A stretch of DNA of 64,000 nt from Dermanyssus gallinae (lineage: Eukaryota > Arthropoda > Arachnida > Mesostigmata > Dermanyssidae), in NCBI GenBank assembly GCA_003439945.1, contig QVRM01002192.1, forward strand, positions 1,395,001 through 1,459,000. The letters are read 5' to 3'. A model generated the notes under the pieces. That model saw only the letters and a list, made by a program, of their open reading frames with translations, did no database searches and was not told the origin of the DNA. Made by a program: the position numbers and the translations under genes. This document shows positions 20,601 through 32,600 of the stretch, piece by piece. The first letter of the stretch is position 1, and every line of letters starts with the position of its first letter.

Positions 20601-23600
20601 AGCCGGTTTTAAAAACCAGGTTTTTTTAGAACCAGCCTGTTCTAACAGCCAGTCGGTCCTTAGAACTAGCCGGTTCTTAGAGCCAGCCGGTTCTTAGAAC
20701 CAGCCGGTTCTTAGAACCAGCCAGTTCATTGAACCAGGTTTTTCTTAGAACCAGCTGGTTCTTAGAGCCAGCCGGTCCTTAGAGCCAGCCGGTCCTTAGA
20801 GCCAGCCGGTCCTTAGAGCCAGCCGGTCCTTAGAGCCAGCCGGTCCTTAAAGCCAGCCGGTCCTTAGAGCCAGTCGGTCCTTAGAGCCAGCCGGTCCTTA
20901 GAACCAGCCGGTCCTTGAACCAGCCAGTTGTTAGAGCCAGCCGGTTCTTAGAGCCAGCCGGTTGTTAGAGCCAGCCGGTTGTTAGAGCCAGCCGGTTCTT
21001 AGAGCCAGCCGGTTCTTAGAGCCAGCCGGTTCTTAGAGCCAGCCGGTTCTTAGAGCCAGCCGGTTCTTACAGCCAGCCGGTTTTTAGAGCCAGCCGGTTC
21101 TTTAAACCAGGTTTTTCTTAGAACCAGCTGGTTCTCAGAACCAGCTGGTTCTTAGAGCCAGCCGGCTCTTAGAACCAGTCGGTTCTTAGAGCCAGCCGGT
21201 TCATTGAACCAGGTTTTTCTTAAAACCAGCTGGTTCTTAGAGCCAGCCGGTTCTTAGAGCCAGCCGGTCCTTAGAGCCAGCCGGTCCTTAGAGCCAGCCG
21301 GTCCTTAGAGCCAGCCGGTCCTTAGAGCCAGCCGGTCCTTAGAGCCAGCCGGTCCTTAGAGCCAGCCGGCCCTTAGAGCCGGCCGGTCCTTAGAGCCAGC
21401 CGGTCCTTAGAGCCGGCCGGTCCTTAGAGCCAGCCGGTCCTTAGAGCCAGCCGGTCCTTAGAACCAGCCGGTCCTTAGAACCAGCCGGTCCTTAGAACCA
21501 GGTTTTTCTTAGAGCCAGCCGGTCCTTAGAGCCAGCCGGTTCTTAGAACCAGCCGGTTCTTAGAACTAGCCGGTTCTTAGAACCAGCCGGTTCTTAGAAC
21601 CAGCCGGCTCTTAGAACCAGCCGGCTCTTAAAACCAGCCGGCTCTTAAAACCAGCCGGCTCTTAAAACCAGTCCATTCTTAGAGCCCATTGGTTCTTAGA
21701 GCCAGCCGGTTCTTAGAACCAGTTTTTTCTAGAACCTGCCGGTTCTTAGAACTAGGTTTTTCTTAGAACCAGCCGTTTTTTAGAACCAGGTTTTTCTTAG
21801 AACCAGCTGGTTCTTAGAACCAGTTGGTTCTTAAAGTCAGCCGGTTCTTAAAGTCAGCCGGTTCTTAGAGTCAGCCGGTTCTTAGAACCAGCCGGCTCTT
21901 AGAACCAGCCGGCTCTTAGAACCAGCCGGCTCTTAGAACCAGCCGGCTCTTAGAACCAGCCAAATCTTAGAACCAGCCAAATCTTAGAGCCAGCCGGTTC
22001 TTAGAGCGAGCCGGTTCTTAGAGCCAGCCGGTTCTTAGAGCCAGGTTTTTCTTAGAACGAGCTGGTTCTCAGAGCCAGCCGGTCCTTAGAACCAGCCGGT
22101 CCTTAGAACCAGCCGGTCCTTAGAACCAGCCGGTCCTAAGAACCAACCGGTCCTTAGAACCAGCCGGTCCTTAGAACCAGGTTTTTCTTAGAGCCAGTCG
22201 GACCTTAGAGCCAGCCGATCTTTAGAACCAGCCGGCTCTTAGAGCCAGCCGGTTCTTAGAGCCAGCCAGTTCTTAGAACCAGGTTTTTTTAGAACCAGCC
22301 AGTTCGTAGAACCAAATTTTTTCTAAAGCCAGGTTTTTCTTAGAGCCAGCCGGTTTTAAAAACCAGGTTTTTTAGAACCAGCCGGTTCTAACAGCCAGTC
22401 GGTCCTTAGAACTAGCCGGTTCTTAGAGCCAGCCGGTTCTTAGAACCAGCCAGTTCATTGAACCAGGTTTTTCTTAGAACCAGCTGGTTCTTAGAGCCAG
22501 CCGGTCCTTAGAGCCAGCCGGTCCTTAGAGCCAGCCGGTCCTTAGAGCCAGCCGGTCCTTAGAGCCAGCCGGTCCTTAGAGCCAGCCGGTCCTTAGAGCC
22601 AGTCGGTCCTTAGAGCCAGCCGGTCCTTAGAACCAGCCGGTTCTTAGAGCCAGCCGGTTCTTAGAGCCAGCCGGTTGTTAGAGCCAGCCGGTTGTTAGAG
22701 CCAGCCGGTTGTTAGAGCCAGCCGGTTCTTAGAGCCAGCCGGTTCTTAGAGCCAGCCGGTTCTTACAGCCAGCCGGTTTTTAGAGCCAGCCGGTTCTTTA
22801 AACCAGGTTTTTCTTAGAACCAGCCGTTTTTTAGAACCAGGTTTTTCTTAGAACCAGCTGGTTCTTAGAACCAGTTGGTTCTTAAAGTCAGCCGGTTCTT
22901 AAAGTCAGCCGGTTCTTAGAGTCAGCCGGTTCTTAGAACCAGCCGGCTCTTAGAACCAGCCGGCTCTTAGAACCAGCCGGCTCTTAGAACCAGCCAAATC
23001 TTAGAACCAGCCAAATCTTAGAGCCAGCCGGTTCTTAGAGCGAGCCGGTTCTTAGAGCCAGCCGGTTCTTAGAGCCAGGTTTTTCTTAGAACGAGCTGGT
23101 TCTCAGAGCCAGCCGGTCCTTAGAACCAGCCGGTCCTTAGAGCCAGCCGGTCCTTAGAACCAGCCGGTCCTAAGAACCAACCGGTCCTTAGAACCAGCCG
23201 GTCCTTAGAACCAGGTTTTTCTTAGAGCCAGTCGGACCTTAGAGCCAGCCGATCTTTAGAACCAGCCGGCTCTTAGAGCCAGCCGGTTCTTAGAGCCAGC
23301 CAGTTCTTAGAACCAGGTTTTTTCAGAACCAGCCAGTTCGTAGAACCAATTTTTTTCTAAAGCCAGGTTTTTCTTAGAGCCAGCCGGTTTTAAAAACCAG
23401 GTTTTTTTAGAACCAGCCTGTTCTAACAGCCAGTCGGTCCTTAGAACTAGCCGGTTCTTAGAGCCAGCCGGTTCTTAGAACCAGCCAGTTCATTGAACCA
23501 GGTTTTTCTTAGAACCAGCTGGTTCTTAGAGCCAGCCGGTCCTTAGAGCCAGCCGGTCCTTAGAGCCAGCCGGTCCTTAGAGCCAGCCGGTCCTTAGAGC

Positions 23601-26600
23601 CAGCCGGTCCTTAGAGCCAGTCGGTCCTTAGAGCCAGCCGGTCCTTAGAACCAGCCGGTCGTTGAACCAGCCGGTTGTTAGAGCCAGCCGGTTCTTAGAG
23701 CCAGCCGGTTGTTAGAGCCAGCCGGTTGTTAGAGCCAGCCGGTTCTTAGAGCCAGCCGGTTCTTAGAGCCAGCCGGTTCTTAGAGCCAGCCGGTTCTTAC
23801 AGCCAGCCGGTTTTTAGAGCCAGCCGGTTCTTTAAACCAGGTTTTTCTTAGAACCAGCTGGTTCTCAGAACCAGCTGGTTCTTAGAGCCAGCCGGCTCTT
23901 AGAACCAGTCGGTTCTTAGAGCCAGCCGGTTCATTGAACCAGGTTTTTCTTAAAACCAGCTGGTTCTTAGAGCCAGCCGGTTCTTAGAGCCAGCCGGTCC
24001 TTAGAGCCAGCCGGTCCTTAGAGCCAGCCGGTCCTTAGAGCCAGCCGGTCCTTAGAGCCAGCCGGTCCTTAGAGCCAGCCGGCCCTTAGAGCCGGCCGGT
24101 CCTTAGAGCCAGCCGGTCCTTAGAGCCGGCCGGTCCTTAGAGCCAGCCGGTCCTTAGAGCCAGCCGGTCCTTAGAACCAGCCGGTCCTTAGAACCAGGTT
24201 TTTCTTAGAGCCAGTCGGTCCTTAGAGCCAGCCGGTCCTTAGAGCCAGCCGGTTCTTAGAACCAGCCGGTTCTTAGAACTAGCCGGTTCTTAGAACCAGC
24301 CGGTTCTTAGAACCAGCCGGCTCTTAGAACCAGCCGGCTCTTAAAACCAGCCGGCTCTTAAAACCAGCCGGCTCTTAAAACCAGTCCATTCTTAGAGCCC
24401 ATTGGTTCTTAGAGCCAGCCGGTTCTTAGAACCAGTTTTTTCTAGAACCTGCCGGTTCTTAGAACTAGGTTTTTCTTAGAACCAGCCGTTTTTTAGAACC
24501 AGGTTTTTCTTAGAACCAGCTGGTTCTTAGAACCAGTTGGTTCCTAAAGTCAGCCGGTTCTTAAAGTCAGCCGGTTCTTAGAGTCAGCCGGTTCTTAGAA
24601 CCAGCCGGCTCTTAGAACCAGCCGGCTCTTAGAACCAGCCGGCTCTTAGAACCAGCCGGCTCTTAAAACCAGCCAAATCTTAGAGCCAGCCGGTTCTTAG
24701 AGCGAGCCGGTTCTTAGAGCCAGCCGGTTCTTAGAGCCAGGTTTTTCTTAGAACGAGCTGGTTCTCAGAGCCAGCCGGTCCTTAGAACCAGCCGGTCCTT
24801 AGAACCAGCCGGTCCTTAGAACCAGCCGGTCCTAAGAACCAACCGGTCCTTAGAACCAGCCGGTCCTTAGAACCAGGTTTTTCTTAGAGCCAGTCGGACC
24901 TTAGAGCCAGCCGATCTTTAGAACCAGCCGGCTCTTAGAGCCAGCCGGTTCTTAGAGCCAGCCGGTTCTTAGAGCCAGCCAGTTCTTAGAACCAGGTTTT
25001 TTTAGAACCAGCCAGTTCGTAGAACCAAATTTTTTCTAAAACCAGGTTTTTCTTAGAGCCAGCCGGTTTTAAAAACCAGGTTTTTTTAGAACCAGCCGGT
25101 TCTAACAGCCAGTCGGTCCTTAGAACTAGCCGGTTCTTAGAGCCAGCCGGTTCTTAGAACGGCCAGTTCATTGAACCAGGTTTTTCTTAGAACCAGCTGG
25201 TTCTTAGAGCCAGCCGGTCCTTAGAGCCAGCCGGTCCTTAGAGCCAGCCGGTCCTTAGAGCCAGCCGGTCCTTAGAGCCAGCCGGTCCTTAGAGCCAGCC
25301 GGTCCTTAGAGCCAGCCGGTCCTTAGAGCCAGTCGGTCCTTAGAGCCAGCCGGTCCTTAGAACCAGCCGGTTGTTAGAGCCAGCCGGTTCTTAGAGCCAG
25401 CCGGTTGTTAGAGCCAGCCGGTTGTTAGAGCCAGCCGGTTCTTAGAGCCAGCCGGTTCTTAGAGCCAGCCGGTTCTTAGAGCCAGCCGGTTCTTAGAGCC
25501 AGCCGGTTCTTACAGCCAGCCGGTTTTTAGAGCCAGCCGGTTCTTTAAACCAGGTTTTTCTTAGAACCAGCTGGTTCTCAGAACCAGCTGGTTCTTAGAG
25601 CCAGCCGGCTCTTAGAACCAGTCGGTTCTTAGAGCCAGCCGGTTCATTGAACCAGGTTTTTCTTAAAACCAGCTGGTTCTTAGAGCCAGCCGGTTCTTAG
25701 AGCCAGCCGGTCCTTAGAGCCAGCCGGTCCTTAGAGCCAGCCGGTCCTTAGAGCCAGCCGGTCCTTAGAGCCAGCCGGTCCTTAGAGCCAGCCGGTCCTT
25801 AGAGCCAGCCGGCCCTTAGAGCCGGCCGGTCCTTAGAGCCAGCCGGTCCTTAGAGCCAGCCGGTCCTTAGAGCCAGCCGGTCCTTAGAACCAGCCGGTCC
25901 TTAGAACCAGGTTTTTCTTAGAGCCAGTCGGTCCTTAGAGCCAGCCGGTTCTTAGAACCAGCCGGTTCTTAGAACTAGCCGGTTCTTAGAACCAGCCGGT
26001 TCTTAGAACCAGCCGGCTCTTAGAACCAGCCGGCTCTTAAAACCAGCCGGCTCTTAAAACCAGCCGGCTCTTAAAACCAGTCCATTCTTAGAGCCCATTG
26101 GTTCTTAGAGCCAGCCGGTTCTTAGAACCAGTTTTTTCTAGAACCTGCCGGTTCTTAGAACTAGGTTTTTCTTAGAACCAGCCGTTTTTTAGAACCAGGT
26201 TTTTCTTAGAACCAGCTGGTTCTTAGAACCAGTTGGTTCTTAAAGTCAGCCGGTTCTTAAAGTCAGCCGGTTCTTAGAGTCAGCCGGTTCTTAGAACCAG
26301 CCGGCTCTTAGAACCAGCCGGCTCTTAGAACCAGCCAAATCTTAGAACCAGCCAAATCTTAGAGCCAGCCGGTTCTTAGAGCGAGCCGGTTCTTAGAGCC
26401 AGCCGGTTCTTAGAGCAAGCCGGTTCTTAGAGCCAGCCGGTTCTTAGAGCCAGGTTTTTCTTAGAACGAGCTGGTTCTCAGAGCCAGCCGGTCCTTAGAA
26501 CCAGCCGGTCCTTAGAGCCAGCCGGTCCTTAGAACCAGCCGGTCCTAAGAACCAACCGGTCCTTAAAACCAGCCGGTCCTTAGAACCAGGTTTTTCTTAG

Positions 26601-29600
26601 AGCCAGTCGGACCTTAGAGCCAGCCGATCTTTAGAACCAGCCGGCTCTTAGAGCCAGCCGGTTCTTAGAGCCAGCCAGTTCTTAGAACCAGGTTTTTTCA
26701 GAACCAGCCAGTTCGTAGAACCAAATTTTTTCTAAAGCCAGGTTTTTCTTAGAGCCAGCCAGTTTTAAAAACCAGGTTTTTTTAGAACCAGCCTGTTCTA
26801 ACAGCCAGTCGGTCCTTAGAACTAGCCGGTTCTTAGAGCCAGCCGGTTCTTAGAACCAGCCGGTTCTTAGAACCAGCCAGTTCATTGAACCAGGTTTTTC
26901 TTAGAACCAGCTGGTTCTTAGAGCCAGCCGGTCCTTAGAGCCAGCCGGTCCTTAGAGCCAGCCGGTCCTTAGAGCCAGCCGGTCCTTAGAGCCAGCCGGT
27001 CCTTAAAGCCAGCCGGTCCTTAGAGCCAGTCGGTCCTTAGAGCCAGCCGGTCCTTAGAACCAGCCGGTCCTTGAACCAGCCAGTTGTTAGAGCCAGCCGG
27101 TTCTTAGAGCCAGCCGGTTGTTAGAGCCAGCCGGTTGTTAGAGCCAGCCGGTTCTTAGAGCCAGCCGGTTCTTAGAGCCAGCCGGTTCTTAGAGCCAGCC
27201 GGTTCTTAGAGCCAGCCGGTTCTTACAGCCAGCCGGTTTTTAGAGCCAGCCGGTTCTTTAAACCAGGTTTTTCTTAGAACCAGCTGGTTCTCAGAACCAG
27301 CTGGTTCTTAGAGCCAGCCGGCTCTTAGAACCAGTCGGTTCTTAGAGCCAGCCGGTTCATTGAACCAGGTTTTTCTTAAAACCAGCTGGTTCTTAGAGCC
27401 AGCCGGTTCTTAGAGCCAGCCGGTCCTTAGAGCCAGCCGGTCCTTAGAGCCAGCCGGTCCTTAGAGCCAGCCGGTCCTTAGAGCCAGCCGGTCCTTAGAG
27501 CCAGCCGGTCCTTAGAGCCAGCCGGCCCTTAGAGCCGGCCGGTCCTTAGAGCCAGCCGGTCCTTAGAGCCGGCCGGTCCTTAGAGCCAGCCGGTCCTTAG
27601 AGCCAGCCGGTCCTTAGAACCAGCCGGTCCTTAGAACCAGCCGGTCCTTAGAACCAGGTTTTTCTTAGAGCCAGCCGGTCCTTAGAGCCAGCCGGTTCTT
27701 AGAACCAGCCGGTTCTTAGAACTAGCCGGTTCTTAGAACCAGCCGGTTCTTAGAACCAGCCGGCTCTTAGAACCAGCCGGCTCTTAAAACCAGCCGGCTC
27801 TTAAAACCAGCCGGCTCTTAAAACCAGTCCATTCTTAGAGCCCATTGGTTCTTAGAGCCAGCCGGTTCTTAGAACCAGTTTTTTCTAGAACCTGCCGGTT
27901 CTTAGAACTAGGTTTTTCTTAGAACCAGCCGTTTTTTAGAACCAGGTTTTTCTTAGAACCAGCTGGTTCTTAGAACCAGTTGGTTCTTAAAGTCAGCCGG
28001 TTCTTAAAGTCAGCCGGTTCTTAGAGTCAGCCGGTTCTTAGAACCAGCCGGCTCTTAGAACCAGCCGGCTCTTAGAACCAGCCGGCTCTTAGAACCAGCC
28101 GGCTCTTAGAACCAGCCGGCTCTTAGAACCAGCCGGCTCTTAGAACCAGCCAAATCTTAGAACCAGCCAAATCTTAGAGCCAGCCGGTTCTTAGAGCGAG
28201 CCGGTTCTTAGAGCCAGCCGGTTCTTAGAGCCAGGTTTTTCTTAGAACGAGCTGGTTCTCAGAGCCAGCCGGTCCTTAGAACCAGCCGGTCCTTAGAACC
28301 AGCCGGTCCTTAGAACCAGCCGGTCCTAAGAACCAACCGGTCCTTAGAACCAGCCGGTCCTTAGAACCAGGTTTTTCTTAGAGCCAGTCGGACCTTAGAG
28401 CCAGCCGATCTTTAGAACCAGCCGGCTCTTAGAGCCAGCCGGTTCTTAGAGCCAGCCAGTTCTTAGAACCAGGTTTTTTTAGAACCAGCCAGTTCGTAGA
28501 ACCAAATTTTTTCTAAAGCCAGGTTTTTCTTAGAGCCAGCCGGTTTTAAAAACCAGGTTTTTTAGAACCAGCCGGTTCTAACAGCCAGTCGGTCCTTAGA
28601 ACTAGCCGGTTCTTAGAGCCAGCCGGTTCTTAGAACCAGCCGGTTCTTAGAACCAGCCAGTTCATTGAACCAGGTTTTTCTTAGAACCAGCTGGTTCTTA
28701 GAGCCAGCCGGTCCTTAGAGCCAGCCGGTCCTTAGAGCCAGCCGGTCCTTAGAGCCAGCCGGTCCTTAGATCCAGCCGGTCCTTAGAGCCAGCCGGTCCT
28801 TAGAGCCAGCCGGTCCTTAGAGCCAGTCGGTCCTTAGAGCCAGCCGGTCCTTAGAACCAGCCGGTTGTTAGAGCCAGCCGGTTCTTAGAGCCAGCCGGTT
28901 CTTAGAGCCAGCCGGTTGTTAGAGCCAGCCGGTTGTTAGAGCCAGCCGGTTCTTAGAGCCAGCCCGTTCTTAGAGCCAGCCGGTTCTTACAGCCAGCCGG
29001 TTTTTAGAGCCAGCCGGTTCTTTAAACCAGGTTTTTCTTAGAACCAGCCGTTTTTTAGAACCAGGTTTTTCTTAGAACCAGCTGGTTCTTAGAACCAGTT
29101 GGTTCTTAAAGTCAGCCGGTTCTTAAAGTCAGCCGGTTCTTAGAGTCAGCCGGTTCTTAGAACCAGCCGGCTCTTAGAACCAGCCGGCTCTTAGAACCAG
29201 CCGGCTCTTAGAACCAGCCAAATCTTAGAACCAGCCAAATCTTAGAGCCAGCCGGTTCTTAGAGCGAGCCGGTTCTTAGAGCCAGCCGGTTCTTAGAGCC
29301 AGGTTTTTCTTAGAACGAGCTGGTTCTCAGAGCCAGCCGGTCCTTAGAACCAGCCGGTCCTTAGAGCCAGCCGGTCCTTAGAACCAGCCGGTCCTAAGAA
29401 CCAACCGGTCCTTAGAACCAGCCGGTCCTTAGAACCAGGTTTTTCTTAGAGCCAGTCGGACCTTAGAGCCAGCCGATCTTTAGAACCAGCCGGCTCTTAG
29501 AGCCAGCCGGTTCTTAGAGCCAGCCAGTTCTTAGAACCAGGTTTTTTCAGAACCAGCCAGTTCGTAGAACCAATTTTTTTCTAAAGCCAGGTTTTTCTTA

Positions 29601-32600
29601 GAGCCAGCCGGTTTTAAAAACCAGGTTTTTTTAGAACCAGCCTGTTCTAACAGCCAGTCGGTCCTTAGAACTAGCCGGTTCTTAGAGCCAGCCGGTTCTT
29701 AGAACCAGCCAGTTCATTGAACCAGGTTTTTCTTAGAACCAGCTGGTTCTTAGAGCCAGCCGGTCCTTAGAGCCAGCCGGTCCTTAGACCCAGCCGGTCC
29801 TTAGAGTCAGCCGGTCCTTAGAGCCAGCCGGTCCTTAGAGCCAGCCGGTCCTTAGAGCCAGTCGGTCCTTAGAGCCAGCCGGTCCTTAGAACCAGCCGGT
29901 CGTTGAACCAGCCGGTTGTTAGAGCCAGCCGGTTCTTAGAGCCAGCCGGTTGTTAGAGCCAGCCGGTTGTTAGAGCCAGCCGGTTGTTAGAGCCAGCCGG
30001 TTCTTAGAGCCAGCCGGTTCTTAGAGCCAGCCGGTTCTTAGAGCCAGCCGGTTCTTACAGCCAGCCGGTTTTTAGAGCCAGCCGGTTCTTTAAACCAGGT
30101 TTTTCTTAGAACCAGCTGGTTCTCAGAACCAGCTGGTTCTTAGAGCCAGCCGGCTCTTAGAACCAGTCGGTTCTTAGAGCCAGCCGGTTCATTGAACCAG
30201 GTTTTTCTTAAAACCAGCTGGTTCTTAGAGCCAGCCGGTTCTTAGAGCCAGCCGGTCCTTAGAGCCAGCCGGTCCTTAGAGCCAGCCGGTCCTTAGAGCC
30301 AGCCGGTCCTTAGAGCCAGCCGGTCCTTAGAGCCAGCCGGTCCTTAGAGCCAGCCGGCCCTTAGAGCCGGCCGGTCCTTAGAGCCAGCCGGTCCTTAGAG
30401 CCGGCCGGTCCTTAGAGCCAGCCGGTCCTTAGAGCCAGCCGGTCCTTAGAACCAGCCGGTCCTTAGAACCAGGTTTTTCTTAGAGCCAGTCGGTCCTTAG
30501 AGCCAGCCGGTCCTTAGAGCCAGCCGGTTCTTAGAACCAGCCGGTTCTTAGAACTAGCCGGTTCTTAGAACCAGCCGGTTCTTAGAACCAGCCGGCTCTT
30601 AGAACCAGCCGGCTCTTAAAACCAGCCGGCTCTTAAAACCAGCCGGCTCTTAAAACCAGTCCATTCTTAGAGCCCATTGGTTCTTAGAGCCAGCCGGTTC
30701 TTAGAACCAGTTTTTTCTAGAACCTGCCGGTTCTTAGAACTAGGTTTTTCTTAGAACCAGCCGTTTTTTAGAACCAGGTTTTTCTTAGAACCAGCTGGTT
30801 CTTAGAACCAGTTGGTTCTTAAAGTCAGCCGGTTCTTAAAGTCAGCCGGTTCTTAGAGTCAGCCGGTTCTTAGAACCAGCCGGCTCTTAGAACCAGCCGG
30901 CTCTTAGAACCAGCCGGCTCTTAGAACCAGCCAAATCTTAAAACCAGCCAAATCTTAGAGCCAGCCGGTTCTTAGAGCGAGCCGGTTCTTAGAGCCAGCC
31001 GGTTCTTAGAGCCAGGTTTTTCTTAGAACGAGCTGGTTCTCAGAGCCAGCCGGTCCTTAGAACCAGCCGGTCCTTAGAACCAGCCGGTCCTTAGAACCAG
31101 CCGGTCCTAAGAACCAACCGGTCCTTAGAACCAGCCGGTCCTTAGAACCAGGTTTTTCTTAGAGCCAGTCGGACCTTAGAGCCAGCCGATCTTTAGAACC
31201 AGCCGGCTCTTAGAGCCAGCCGGTTCTTAGAGCCAGCCGGTTCTTAGAGCCAGCCAGTTCTTAGAACCAGGTTTTTTTAGAACCAGCCAGTTCGTAGAAC
31301 CAAATTTTTTCTAAAGCCAGGTTTTTCTTAGAGCCAGCCGGTTTTAAAAACCAGGTTTTTTTAGAACCAGCCGGTTCTAACAGCCAGTCGGTCCTTAGAA
31401 CTAGCCGGTTCTTAGAGCCAGCCGGTTCTTAGAACCAGCCAGTTCATTGAACCAGGTTTTTCTTAGAACCAGCTGGTTCTTAGAGCCAGCCGGTCCTTAG
31501 AGCCAGCCGGTCCTTAGAGCCAGCCGGTCCTTAGAGCCAGCCGGTCCTTAGAGCCAGCCGGTCCTTAGAGCCAGCCGGTCCTTAGAGCCAGCCGGTCCTT
31601 AGAGCCAGTCGGTCCTTAGAGCCAGCCGGTCCTTAGAACCAGCCGGTTGTTAGAGCCAGCCGGTTCTTAGAGCCAGCCGGTTGTTAGAGCCAGCCGGTTG
31701 TTAGAGCCAGCCGGTTCTTAGAGCCAGCCGGTTCTTAGAGCCAGCCGGTTCTTAGAGCCAGCCGGTTCTTAGAGCCAGCCGGTTCTTACAGCCAGCCGGT
31801 TTTTAGAGCCAGCCGGTTCTTTAAACCAGGTTTTTCTTAGAACCAGCCGTTTTTTAGAACCAGGTTTTTCTTAGAACCAGCTGGTTCTTAGAACCAGTTG
31901 GTTCTTAAAGTCAGCCGGTTCTTAAAGTCAGCCGGTTCTTAGAGTCAGCCGGTTCTTAGAACCAGCCGGCTCTTAGAACCAGCCGGCTCTTAGAACCAGC
32001 CGGCTCTTAGAACCAGCCAAATCTTAGAACCAGCCAAATCTTAGAGCCAGCCGGTTCTTAGAGCGAGCCGGTTCTTAGAGCCAGCCGGTTCTTAGAGCCA
32101 GGTTTTTCTTAGAACGAGCTGGTTCTCAGAGCCAGCCGGTCCTTAGAACCAGCCGGTCCTTAGAGCCAGCCGGTCCTTAGAACCAGCCGGTCCTAAGAAC
32201 CAACCGGTCCTTAGAACCAGCCGGTCCTTAGAACCAGGTTTTTCTTAGAGCCAGTCGGACCTTAGAGCCAGCCGATCTTTAGAACCAGCCGGCTCTTAGA
32301 GCCAGCCGGTTCTTAGAGCCAGCCAGTTCTTAGAACCAGGTTTTTTCAGAACCAGCCAGTTCGTAGAACCAATTTTTTTCTAAAGCCAGGTTTTTCTTAG
32401 AGCCAGCCGGTTTTAAAAACCAGGTTTTTTTAGAACCAGCCTGTTCTAACAGCCAGTCGGTCCTTAGAACTAGCCGGTTCTTAGAGCCAGCCGGTTCTTA
32501 GAACCAGCCAGTTCATTGAACCAGGTTTTTCTTAGAACCAGCTGGTTCTTAGAGCCAGCCGGTCCTTAGAGCCAGCCGGTCCTTAGACCCAGCCGGTCCT